Shown in pieces: positions 1 through 5,506 of a stretch of DNA of 7,201 nt. The stretch's first letter is position 1, and each line of letters begins with the position of its first letter. The DNA is taken from positions 1 through 7,201 of the forward strand of contig JAEOTW010000331.1 of assembly GCA_016839655.1 (NCBI GenBank), given 5' to 3'. The DNA comes from Promethearchaeota archaeon. Lineage in GTDB: Archaea; Asgardarchaeota; Lokiarchaeia; Sigynarchaeales; SOKP01. The translations under genes and the position numbers were made by a program. Under the pieces are notes generated by a model. That model was not told where the DNA came from and did no database searches. It was given only the letters and a program-made list of their open reading frames with translations.

Positions 1-2
1 CG

Positions 3-383
3 TTAGCATTTGGATTATATTTAGTAGGTTCGATCTTAGATCTATTTCTCGCTCTATTTATTTTAGGATTCACAGGTCTTGCGTTAGGCATATTTATCAG
101 CACTCTAAGTAAAACTAAGACGCAAGCAAACCAACTATTTTTAGCTACATTTTTGGTTTTAGTTCTTTTAAGTGGAATATTCATTCCCATTGATGCTATG
201 CCAATTTATTTGCAGGTTGTTGCCTATATCCTTCCGTTATCTCACGGGGACCCGCTAATAGAAAGTATAATTACTAAAGGAAAATCAGTATTTGGTTTTG
301 ACTTTTTTACGTTATTATGTGTAAGTTTAGTTTTGGTAGCCTTATCATTCATAATATTCCAAAGAAGGAAATATGAGGTGTAA
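3..383 (+). CDS. ABC-2 type transporter permease, C-terminal part (5' end outside window)
   Basis: The reading frame is open from the left edge of the window and ends at TAA 381-383, giving 126 residues of a larger protein. They are strongly hydrophobic with about three membrane segments: near residues 5-38 (with a small break), 48-66 and 105-120. Between the last two lies the pattern SGIFIPIDAMP..LQ..AYILPL, typical of ABC-2 export permeases (drug, polysaccharide or lipid exporters of the DrrB/NodJ type), where the loop precedes the last membrane helix. The tail FQRRKYEV is the usual short basic cytoplasmic end. Such permeases work in the membrane with an ATPase normally encoded just upstream, which here would be outside the window. 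The substrate cannot be read from this fragment. The ABC ATPase at 5761 is too far away to be its obvious partner. Confidence 0.9.
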   Translation, partial: LAFGLYLVGSILDLFLALFILGFTGLALGIFISTLSKTKTQANQLFLATFLVLVLLSGIFIPIDAMPIYLQVVAYILPLSHGDPLIESIITKGKSVFGFDFFTLLCVSLVLVALSFIIFQRRKYEV

Positions 384-390
384 CATGGAG
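371..390. repeat. 20-base repeated element, copy A
   Basis: The sequence ATATGAGGTGTAACATGGAG matches ATACGAGGTGTAAGATGGAG at 4489-4508 in 18 of 20 positions. Here it covers the last codons of the ABC-2 permease (YEV-stop) and lies 59 bases beyond the stop of the minus-strand peptide at 449-523. In the other copy it begins two bases after the stop of the homologous peptide, so on the minus strand both copies look like a 3' element of that short gene. On the plus strand it also reads as a Shine-Dalgarno sequence (GAGGTG) before an ATG. Which role is real is not settled. Confidence 0.6.
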
Positions 391-448
391 TTTACTGAAT
401 TGACAGAAGAAGCAATGGTATCGATATTTATCTTGTCTATCTATATAA

Positions 449-523
449 TTATGGTAATGGCCAAGGGTTACTCGGACGCCATAAAACCCTATGTAACAAG
501 AAAAAATTTTTTTTAGCGAACAT
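449..523 (-). CDS. Short peptide ending RVLWRPSNPWPLP, copy 1 (possibly truncated)
   Basis: On the minus strand ATG 523-521 opens a 24-residue frame, MFAKKNFFLLH followed by RVLWRPSNPWPLP and TAA. I do not recognise the peptide. The 13-residue tail is identical to the end of the 39-residue frame at 4510-4629. Seven of the 13 codons differ (for example TTA/CTG for Leu, CGT/CGC for Arg, CCG/CCC for Pro) and none changes an amino acid, which is what a selected reading frame shows. The start is weaker than in copy 2: the Lys-rich head is reduced to AKK beside an A8T6 tract, and no TATA box lies 25-35 bases upstream. A possible box, TATTTAAT, lies farther off near 592-600. Copy 1 may be a degraded or frameshifted version. 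It converges on the ABC-2 permease gene. An overlapping plus-strand frame (385-516) is treated as less likely. Confidence 0.5.
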   Translation of the reverse strand: MFAKKNFFLLHRVLWRPSNPWPLP

Positions 524-612
524 AAAAAATTGATAAGATCAAAACGAAGTTCTGAAAAATGAAGGAGTGAAACCGATTTTTACTTACAAAGGATTAAATA
601 CTTGGTTTAAAG

Positions 613-621
613 TTTAAAAAT
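613..621 (+). promoter_or_regulatory. Possible TATA box for the 662 gene
   Basis: TTTAAAAAT lies 41-49 bases before the TTG at 662. Transcription starting about 25 bases downstream would give a leader of about 20 bases that includes the GAGGTG at 650-655. The whole stretch is AT-rich, so this box is only suggestive. Confidence 0.3.
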
Positions 622-649
622 AAGTGAGAAGACTAAATATATCCAAAAA

Positions 650-655
650 GAGGTG
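650..655 (+). promoter_or_regulatory. Shine-Dalgarno sequence that decides the start at 662
   Basis: GAGGTG lies six bases before the TTG at 662 and is a good match to the archaeal 16S anti-Shine-Dalgarno. The alternative start, GTG 653, lies inside this motif and has no motif of its own, so TTG 662 is the better initiation site. Confidence 0.5.
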
Positions 656-661
656 TTAAAA

Positions 662-1207
662 TTGGTAGAGGAAAAATTCGAGTTCTCTAGATTCAGTCGG
701 TTGTTTAAAAATGGAAGCATCTCTGAAATCACTCGAGTAATAGACGATGGAGCGTTGGACACCCTTGATTTAGAAAGTTTAAATGCCATCTATCAAGTAT
801 TTAGAGAACGGTTTAGCGTCCCTATTGGAAAGGATAATAATAAATTTTTTAACCCCGTTTCAATATTTCACATAACTGATTCAAGTAACGATCCACTTCT
901 CGTCGTAAAAAGCTTTTCTGATAAAGGTATCTCACAAGCAAGAAAAGATCTTATTGGAAGTATCCTAGGAAGATTATTAAGTGGATCAATCGAAGAATGT
1001 ATTTATTTATGGGAAATGGGCTATTTGAGATATCTGGGGGACGAGTGTTTAATGGTTAATGGTATGAGTTCTAGAGCTGGTTCGACTTTAAATAAGATTT
1101 TGAATTCTTCAAGTGTTAAGAGCGCTGAAGAACATCGACGAGATGCCGTTAAACCACTCGAAAATCCACGAAATACTTCCGAAAATATCACCAAACGGAT
1201 CGTTTAG
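662..1207 (+). CDS. Hypothetical soluble protein, about 181 residues
   Basis: I do not recognise a family. The frame begins at TTG 662 (MVEEKFEFSRFSRLF), six bases after GAGGTG; GTG 653 would add three residues. There is no ATG in frame at this end. The protein has no signal peptide or membrane segment. Residues 1-60 look helical, and about 62-100 contain beta-like stretches (FNPVSIFHIT, DPLLVVKSFS). Residues about 100-145 form a helical part rich in Leu and Tyr (SILGRLLSGSIEECIYLWEMGYLRYLG), and the last 35 residues are polar and probably disordered. No metal-binding cysteine pairs or nucleotide-binding motifs are visible. It stands alone: the gene before it ends 280 bases upstream and the next starts 196 bases downstream. 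Codon use is like its neighbours and the frame is clean, so it is probably real, but no function can be given. Confidence 0.7.
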   Translation: MVEEKFEFSRFSRLFKNGSISEITRVIDDGALDTLDLESLNAIYQVFRERFSVPIGKDNNKFFNPVSIFHITDSSNDPLLVVKSFSDKGISQARKDLIGSILGRLLSGSIEECIYLWEMGYLRYLGDECLMVNGMSSRAGSTLNKILNSSSVKSAEEHRRDAVKPLENPRNTSENITKRIV

Positions 1208-1296
1208 AATACTCAAAAAAATAAAACTTGACATCTATAATCTTTCTAAACATAATTATTTAAATTCTTAAGAAATCTTTCAGTGATGTTCCGAAA

Positions 1297-1315
1297 TTAC
1301 TAGATGTTCTAGTAA
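1297..1315. promoter_or_regulatory. Perfect palindrome, candidate operator
   Basis: TTACTAGA and TCTAGTAA form an exact 8-base inverted repeat around TGT. It sits one base upstream of the TATA-like sequence CTATTTAAAG in the spacer before the 904-residue gene. That position, overlapping the archaeal BRE region, is where a dimeric activator or repressor would contact the promoter. No T-run follows, so a terminator is unlikely. Binding by a regulator is inference. Confidence 0.45.
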
Positions 1316-1316
1316 G

Positions 1317-1326
1317 CTATTTAAAG
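1317..1326 (+). promoter_or_regulatory. Probable TATA box for the 904-residue gene
   Basis: CTATTTAAAG is a good archaeal TATA-like sequence. A start about 25 bases downstream would leave a leader of roughly 55 bases before ATG 1404. The rest of the spacer (1208-1403) is AT-rich and holds no other clear signal. TTTTTTAATT near 1359 is a weaker alternative. Confidence 0.4.
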
Positions 1327-1403
1327 AACAAAAAGCAAAATATGAAATGACAGAAATTTTTTAATTTTTGATAGAATCCAGAATTTTAGAAAAATAGATA
1401 AAG

Positions 1404-4118
1404 ATGACATTTTGTAGAAAATGTGGTAATAGGCTCCAAGTGGAAGATACATGTCCTTATTGTGATAAAATAAAGAGTATGAAACTCAGCAATTTTAAAA
1501 GAGCTGAGAAATTTTATAAACAAGGATTAAAATTCTTTAATTTGGGGGGACTAAAAGACGCTATTCTAAAATTAAATAAGGCTCTTAAGATTTTCCCTGA
1601 ATTTACGGAAGTTTTGGCAGACAAGGGAGCGATCCTCATAAGACTCCAACGATATGAAGAAGGATTAGATGCATTGAATAAAGCTTTGGAATATAAACCA
1701 AATTACACGATTGCTCTTACGAATAAAAAATATCTTTCAAACCAATTAAAAAATAAGGGTATAGATATTAAAATCTTAGAGAAAAAAGGAAAAATTGAAA
1801 TAAACTGCCACAAATGTGGAAAGCAAGTATTCTATGGAGAAAATTATTGCTATGCATGTGGTACGCAAATAGGAAAAATTGAGGTAGCTGATGAAAAAGT
1901 TTGTGAGATTTTTTTAGATTTAATATACAATGAAAAGTTCGATCAAGCGATTAAATGCTTAGAGAACCAAATCTATCCTTTAGTGGCCCAAGGGCATGCT
2001 TTTGGAAAAGTTAATCCTATGAATAAGTTTGTATCAATCAAATTTACCGCTGAAAAGGAAAATCACTTAATAAAAGATGAGGATAATTTAATCAAGTTTC
2101 AATCTGGAAAATATAATTGGAAGTCGTATATACCTAAAGGAAAATTTGTTAAAATCTATAATGGTCTATACTGGTCTCATAGTTATACCGTTCTCTCTAT
2201 GAATGAATTGGAGAGGAAGTTTTTTCATAGAGATGAGTTAGTTAAATTCGTCCTTAAAAATTTCTTTAGTACCACAAGACTTTTCCACCACCCTATTTTT
2301 GGTGAGGTGTCGCAACCAAATGAGAAAATGCTGATAACTGCTATAGATACGCCGAAAGAATCAATTTCAATCTTTAGGAGTGAAAAAATTACGGTGTATG
2401 TAACTGAACAACACCCAGGACTTCGTCTTCAAACAATTAAAGCAATGATTAAACATAACATTGAGAATATACCCATGAATTGGATACTTAAAGAAATTAT
2501 GCACGTTGCACACCTTCGAGATAGTGACATCAAGGACTTATTAGCAGAGAAAAAGGAGCAATCGGGTAAAGAGTGGGATGAACAAGATGCAATTATCGAG
2601 ATAGCGTTGGAACGAGGAGTCGACATTAGAAATAAAACTTTAGATGACTTTATTGAAGAGGTAGATTTTAACTCTGTTCCATTGAGTGATTTTTATCCGA
2701 TTTTTGAGAGTGAGAATCGAGAAATGGTTGATGAGCAAAAAAAAGTTGAATTATTTGAGAAAATTGGTGATAAAATTGATGTTTCAGATAATTTTGCAGG
2801 GCTCCTAGACTTAATTACACATTCTAGGGATCCTCGTGATTATCAAGCAGATAATCCACTTGATTATCGACATGGAATTTTGTTAAATTTTTACTCAAAA
2901 GTTTCTAAAAATTATCCAGAAGTATTGATTGAAAATTTTCCAGAAATACTCGTAACTAATCGCAAATTAGTATCTGCCGCTCAAATAATGACATTTGAAA
3001 TAATCATTCACCGAATAAAAAACACAGATATAATGAAAAAGCATTTTAACTCCATCGAAGACGAATTTAAAAAGCTTCTGGAGTTTTTTTACAGTCTACC
3101 TTATGATTCAGTAAAATATTTTCATTCTAAAAGTGATTTATTTACTCGTTTAAAGACCATCATTAGTGGAACTGATTTGTTACAAAGTGATATTCCCAAT
3201 TTCTCGAAACTAATTAAATATTATCCTTCTTATAAAGATGAAGAATTACCTTTAGTAAAAGATTTCGATTATTACTCCCAACCTGGGGGAGAACCACTGA
3301 TTGATTATACTTTAAAAAGGATTGAGACTTTTGAACTGAATTTTTTATTATCTCTATACGGCGTAATAAAAGGTCAAAAATTGATGGAAGTTCAATATAA
3401 ATCTTTAATAACTATTTTCGATAGGTTATTAGATAAGTTTGACGAAATTCAAAGGGATGATGATGCCTTTACACTTTTTTCTATGTTTTATGAGGCTCTA
3501 AACCGTGAAAAATCTGCTGCCACCCAGGAAACATTGTTGAAAAAGATATCAAAATTTACTAAAAATCTATCAATTATAGAGGAAAAATATCCCGAAATGT
3601 GGGAAGAATACGATAGATGCAGTAAAGATCAATCAAATGAACTTTTAAGTGATTTATTTATTTATTTCACTAGGAACGGTGTAATTGAAAAAGTATTATT
3701 TCCTCCCCGAGAATGGAAAGAAGGTCCTGAATTTTTAGATTTATTGGAGAGTAAAATTCCAAACTTTGCAAAATTAATCGAGCCAATCTCATGGGACGAG
3801 TCCACATTTGGACTAGGTAAATTTGCTTTACTATCTCTAACTGATTTGGTAGAGGGAAATCCCCTAACGGAGGAGCAGTGGTCATATCTAGTATTCTTAT
3901 CTGAAATGATGATAGATAATTTTTATAAAATTCAATTGGATAAAGATTCTATCCAATTATTTAACGCCGTCTCCTCGTTTGTGAAGATTTTATTACAAAA
4001 AAAACCTGAGCTTATAAAGCAGATATTTATTAACAAAATCTTGCTTTTCACTGCCAATCTAAACGCACTCAAGAATCGATTTCCTAAGGAATGGAATGAA
4101 TCTCTTAATCATTCTTAA
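1404..4118 (+). CDS. Zinc-ribbon / TPR / zinc-ribbon protein with duplicated helical C-terminus (904 aa)
   Basis: This is the dominant gene of the window, of unknown function. Residues 4-20 form a zinc ribbon (C4, C7, C17, C20). Residues about 32-115 are two to three TPR-like helix pairs (AEKFYKQGLKFFNLGGLKDAI and a second unit with the Pro-Asn turn YKPNYTIAL). A second zinc ribbon follows with C135, C138, C149 and C152. A mixed part of about 140 residues comes next, then a long, mostly helical region resembling HEAT or ARM-type repeats. Residues about 596-736 and 784-901 look like two copies of one unit (IPNFSKLI / IPNFAKLI; FTKNLSIIEEKYPEMWEEY / FTANLNALKNRFPKEWNES). No catalytic motif, signal peptide or membrane helix is visible, so a cytoplasmic scaffold or adaptor role is likely but inferred. 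ATG 1404 is chosen because the first zinc ribbon begins three residues later. The small membrane protein starting 52 bases downstream may be cotranscribed. Confidence 0.9.
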   Translation: MTFCRKCGNRLQVEDTCPYCDKIKSMKLSNFKRAEKFYKQGLKFFNLGGLKDAILKLNKALKIFPEFTEVLADKGAILIRLQRYEEGLDALNKALEYKPNYTIALTNKKYLSNQLKNKGIDIKILEKKGKIEINCHKCGKQVFYGENYCYACGTQIGKIEVADEKVCEIFLDLIYNEKFDQAIKCLENQIYPLVAQGHAFGKVNPMNKFVSIKFTAEKENHLIKDEDNLIKFQSGKYNWKSYIPKGKFVKIYNGLYWSHSYTVLSMNELERKFFHRDELVKFVLKNFFSTTRLFHHPIFGEVSQPNEKMLITAIDTPKESISIFRSEKITVYVTEQHPGLRLQTIKAMIKHNIENIPMNWILKEIMHVAHLRDSDIKDLLAEKKEQSGKEWDEQDAIIEIALERGVDIRNKTLDDFIEEVDFNSVPLSDFYPIFESENREMVDEQKKVELFEKIGDKIDVSDNFAGLLDLITHSRDPRDYQADNPLDYRHGILLNFYSKVSKNYPEVLIENFPEILVTNRKLVSAAQIMTFEIIIHRIKNTDIMKKHFNSIEDEFKKLLEFFYSLPYDSVKYFHSKSDLFTRLKTIISGTDLLQSDIPNFSKLIKYYPSYKDEELPLVKDFDYYSQPGGEPLIDYTLKRIETFELNFLLSLYGVIKGQKLMEVQYKSLITIFDRLLDKFDEIQRDDDAFTLFSMFYEALNREKSAATQETLLKKISKFTKNLSIIEEKYPEMWEEYDRCSKDQSNELLSDLFIYFTRNGVIEKVLFPPREWKEGPEFLDLLESKIPNFAKLIEPISWDESTFGLGKFALLSLTDLVEGNPLTEEQWSYLVFLSEMMIDNFYKIQLDKDSIQLFNAVSSFVKILLQKKPELIKQIFINKILLFTANLNALKNRFPKEWNESLNHS

Positions 4119-4123
4119 TCATT
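4104..4123. repeat. Tandem 10-base duplication over a stop codon
   Basis: CTTAATCATT occurs twice in direct succession, and the stop TAA of the 904-residue gene lies in the second unit. It could be a recent slippage event that moved the C-terminus by a few residues. No function is implied. Confidence 0.5.
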
Positions 4124-4170
4124 TGATATAAAAAATTAAAGTTGATTTAGTAAAACGAGTTGAAACGGTT

Positions 4171-4518
4171 ATGTTTATCGGAGTGGGAGAGTCAGAACCA
4201 AAGACGAAAGGATTTTTTAGAAATTTGAAGCAATTCGAGCGAAAGAGGGGTATTCTTATCGGAGTTTTGATTTCCTTGGGTATATTTATGATTATCAGTT
4301 CTATAATCTCGGGAGTATTTTATATGGTGTACGAAGTGAGTGAGGTCGGTTGGATTTTTTTCAGTAGTTTAGTAGCTTTCGCTTTTTTATTTGGAATTGC
4401 AGAGATGTATTACTCCTACGGACCAATTGATAGCCTAATGAGGAAAGGGGATAAATGCCAGAAGAACGGTAAAACTGATTTACACCTCATACGAGGTGTA
4501 AGATGGAGATTACGGTAA
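4171..4518 (+). CDS. Small two-helix membrane protein, hypothetical (115 aa)
   Basis: The N-terminal 26 residues are polar and basic (KTKGFFRNLKQFERKR). Two hydrophobic helices follow at about 27-53 and 60-80, joined by a very short loop, which suggests a hairpin with both ends in the cytoplasm. The family is not recognised. The start ATG 4171 has no clear Shine-Dalgarno sequence; AT-rich sequence around 4124-4136 could hold the promoter, or the gene may be read through from the 904-residue gene 52 bases upstream. The last 15-20 residues (DLHLIRGVRWRLR) run through a hairpin and through the repeated 20-base element, and the stop overlaps by nine bases the end of the convergent minus-strand peptide gene. 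The tail may therefore be a late addition created when that element arrived, but a natural end at this place cannot be excluded. Confidence 0.6.
   Translation: MFIGVGESEPKTKGFFRNLKQFERKRGILIGVLISLGIFMIISSIISGVFYMVYEVSEVGWIFFSSLVAFAFLFGIAEMYYSYGPIDSLMRKGDKCQKNGKTDLHLIRGVRWRLR
4480..4501. repeat. Perfect 9-bp hairpin between convergent genes
   Basis: TTACACCTC and GAGGTGTAA pair exactly around the four-base loop ATAC. On the minus strand the hairpin begins nine bases after the stop of the 4510-4629 peptide and is followed by ATCAGTTTTACC, so it may end or stabilise that transcript. On the plus strand it lies in the tail of the 4171 gene. One arm belongs to the repeated 20-base element; copy A at 371 has that arm but not the other. 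Confidence 0.6.
4489..4508. repeat. 20-base repeated element, copy B
   Basis: ATACGAGGTGTAAGATGGAG differs from the copy at 371-390 only at the fourth and fifteenth bases. Here it begins two bases past the stop codon of the minus-strand peptide. In copy A 57 extra bases separate element and peptide, so the unit has either gained or lost that piece. Confidence 0.6.
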
Positions 4519-4629
4519 AGGCCAAGGATTACTGGGGCGCCACAGAACTCTATTATATCTATCGTTCTCCTCCTTCTTTTGAGAGCGTTTCTTTGTCTTA
4601 CATTTTTTCTTCTTTTTTCCCTCACCCAT
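4510..4629 (-). CDS. Lys-rich short protein ending RVLWRPSNPWPLP, copy 2 (39 aa)
   Basis: ATG 4629-4627 opens a 39-residue minus-strand frame that ends at TAA 4512-4510. Residues 1-24 are very basic (MGEGKKKKKCKTKKRSQKK, then EENDR) and residues 27-39 are the Trp/Pro-rich tail RVLWRPSNPWPLP. I know no family with this make-up. The basic head suggests nucleic acid or ribosome binding and the tail a docking motif; both are inference. Support for a real gene is twofold. A TATA box (TTTATTAATA) lies 22-31 bases before the ATG, as for a leaderless transcript. The tail recurs at 449-523 with seven synonymous codon changes and no amino-acid change. The gene converges with the 4171 membrane-protein gene, overlapping it by nine bases. 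An ORF caller would probably miss it because of its length and because longer frames overlap it. Confidence 0.6.
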   Translation of the reverse strand: MGEGKKKKKCKTKKRSQKKEENDRYNRVLWRPSNPWPLP

Positions 4630-4650
4630 AATACTACCTATTGACTCGGA

Positions 4651-4660
4651 TATTAATAAA
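4651..4660 (-). promoter_or_regulatory. TATA box for the 39-aa minus-strand gene
   Basis: Read on the minus strand, TTTATTAATA lies 22-31 bases upstream of ATG 4629. That spacing would put the transcription start at or very near the start codon, and no Shine-Dalgarno sequence is present, so a leaderless mRNA is the simplest reading. Confidence 0.5.
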
Positions 4661-4737
4661 TCTATTGGGATACCTACCAATTTGTTCTCACCTTATCTTA
4701 ATACCTTAGTACCTTCATCTAGTAAATTTTGTCTTAC

Positions 4738-4827
4738 CTAAAAGTTATTCCCACAGTCCTTGCAATAATCTACGGTGTAATCGTTCGCCTGACCGCACAC
4801 CGCCGCTAAAATCTTGTTACCAACCAT
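4738..4827 (-). CDS. Short zinc-ribbon-like peptide (29 aa), possibly a remnant
   Basis: The minus-strand frame MVGNKILAAVCGQANDYTVDYCKDCGNNF ends in a clear zinc-ribbon half: CGQ.N followed by YCKDCG. A normal ribbon reads CxxCG...CxxCG; here the first cysteine is replaced by Ala8, leaving C11, C22 and C25. It may bind metal poorly, or it may be the broken C-terminus of a longer protein, since eight more codons (IGFEQLVT) are open upstream before an in-frame TAG. In favour of expression, CTTTAAATA lies 26-34 bases before the ATG, as for a leaderless gene. It points the same way as the 39-residue gene, whose ATG is about 108 bases past this stop, but that gene has its own TATA box. Partner and function are unknown. 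Confidence 0.45.
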   Translation of the reverse strand: MVGNKILAAVCGQANDYTVDYCKDCGNNF

Positions 4828-4852
4828 AGTTACTAACTGTTCGAACCCAATC

Positions 4853-4861
4853 TATTTAAAG
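4853..4861 (-). promoter_or_regulatory. TATA box for the zinc-ribbon-like peptide
   Basis: Minus-strand CTTTAAATA lies 26-34 bases before ATG 4827, the spacing expected for leaderless transcription in archaea. The same ten bases (CTATTTAAAG on the plus strand) also occur at 1317. Confidence 0.45.
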
Positions 4862-5062
4862 AAAAAGTAGAAATGCGCGTGACTAGAATTTTTTAGACAA
4901 TTTATTGGAACTTCTATAAATCCTATTTACCGTTTTTATTAAATTTTTAAAGGAGATATCCAATAGAAAATGAAACTTTTTTGAAACTATCGAAAGCTCA
5001 ATTATTTATCAAATTATGCTTCTACTTTAAAATAATCGGTTAGAATCTACCTTCAAATTGTT
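4862..5062. other. Gene-free AT-rich spacer
   Basis: No convincing reading frame or RNA gene was seen on either strand. It contains AAAGGAGATATCC near 4949, which looks like a Shine-Dalgarno site, but the ATG after it meets a stop after four codons. TTTAAAATAA at 5026-5035 could be a TATA box for the gene that follows. Confidence 0.4.
5026..5035 (+). promoter_or_regulatory. Possible TATA box for the exported protein
   Basis: TTTAAAATAA ends 28 bases before ATG 5063 and 109 before ATG 5144. It would give a leaderless message if 5063 were the start, or a leader of about 80 bases if 5144 is. Confidence 0.35.
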
Positions 5063-5143
5063 ATGACAAAAAAGTATATTAATAATGTTTGCAAATTTGT
5101 CTATAACACGAAATCTAATATTTTTAAAAAAAGTGTAAATACT

Positions 5144-5506
5144 ATGAATTCAAAAAAAATAAGAAGTTTGTTAATAATCGTAGGAATTCTTTTAATGTCT
5201 ATACCTTTTGATTACTCTCTACCCAATAATAGCGTTCCAGATAACGAAACAGGTCTAAAACCGAAACCTAGCAATGGAGCTCAGTTAACATTACTACATT
5301 CGTACGATTTTGAGGACAACACTGTTGGGGAGGATCCTTTTGGCACGACACTATGGGTGAAATTTAAACACACTTATAATTTGAATGAAAATTTGACAAC
5401 CCCGGATAATGACCTGAATAATATTAAACAAAGAATGGAGAATGATGATATCCTTCAAATTTATCCTAAAATCATAAAAGAAATCATTGAAAAAAAAAGG
5501 ATTTAA
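5144..5506 (+). CDS. Exported protein fragment fused to the beginning of a wHTH region
   Basis: ATG 5144 is chosen because it gives a normal signal peptide: MNSKKIRS, a hydrophobic core LLIIVGILLMSIPF, then a polar linker. An in-frame ATG at 5063 would put 27 basic residues in front of it. The mature part begins NNSVPDNETGLKPKPSNGAQ and reaches LLHSYDFEDNTVGEDPFG, which resembles the opening strand of secreted LamG-like beta-sandwich domains (the 'DFED.TVG..P.GW' style). That domain is not completed. After about residue 72 (counted from ATG 5144) the sequence becomes polar and helical (NDLNNIKQRMENDDILQIYPKI) and continues IKEIIEKK into a winged helix in another frame, ending at TAA 5504-5506 just after a run of nine A. 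An exported head and a DNA-binding tail do not belong together, so this looks like a chimera of two gene fragments. Confidence 0.55.
   Translation: MNSKKIRSLLIIVGILLMSIPFDYSLPNNSVPDNETGLKPKPSNGAQLTLLHSYDFEDNTVGEDPFGTTLWVKFKHTYNLNENLTTPDNDLNNIKQRMENDDILQIYPKIIKEIIEKKRI

Noticed and set aside
385..516. Plus-strand 43-codon frame MEFTELTEE... with a hydrophobic middle and a GAGGTG upstream
   Set aside because: It has a good ribosome site and could be a small membrane peptide, but its second copy (4503 onward) conserves few residues, while the opposite strand conserves all 13. The minus-strand reading is better supported.
607..789. Minus-strand 60-codon frame
   Set aside because: Antisense to the start of the 662-1207 gene, with no promoter or ribosome site and no recognisable domain.
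1225..1245. TTGACA followed by TATAAT, resembling a bacterial promoter
   Set aside because: The two boxes are only two bases apart instead of about 17, and the rest of the window uses archaeal-type signals.
2429..2626. Minus-strand frame of 65 codons, with a second one at 3670-3885
   Set aside because: Both lie wholly inside the 904-residue gene on the opposite strand and look like chance frames.
4416..4625. Minus-strand 69-codon Arg-rich frame
   Set aside because: It lies in a different frame from the conserved RVLWRPSNPWPLP peptide and runs on antisense to the 4171 membrane protein. Its Arg content comes from the AAG/AGA-rich Lys codons of the real frame.
4503..4632. Plus-strand frame MEITVKAKDYWGATELYY...
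   Set aside because: It is the antisense shadow of the 39-residue minus-strand gene; differences from the other copy fall at third positions of the minus-strand codons.
4831..4855. GTTCGAACCC, reminiscent of a tRNA T-arm
   Set aside because: The flanking bases do not pair into a five-base T stem on either strand, and no acceptor or anticodon arm is found at the needed distance.
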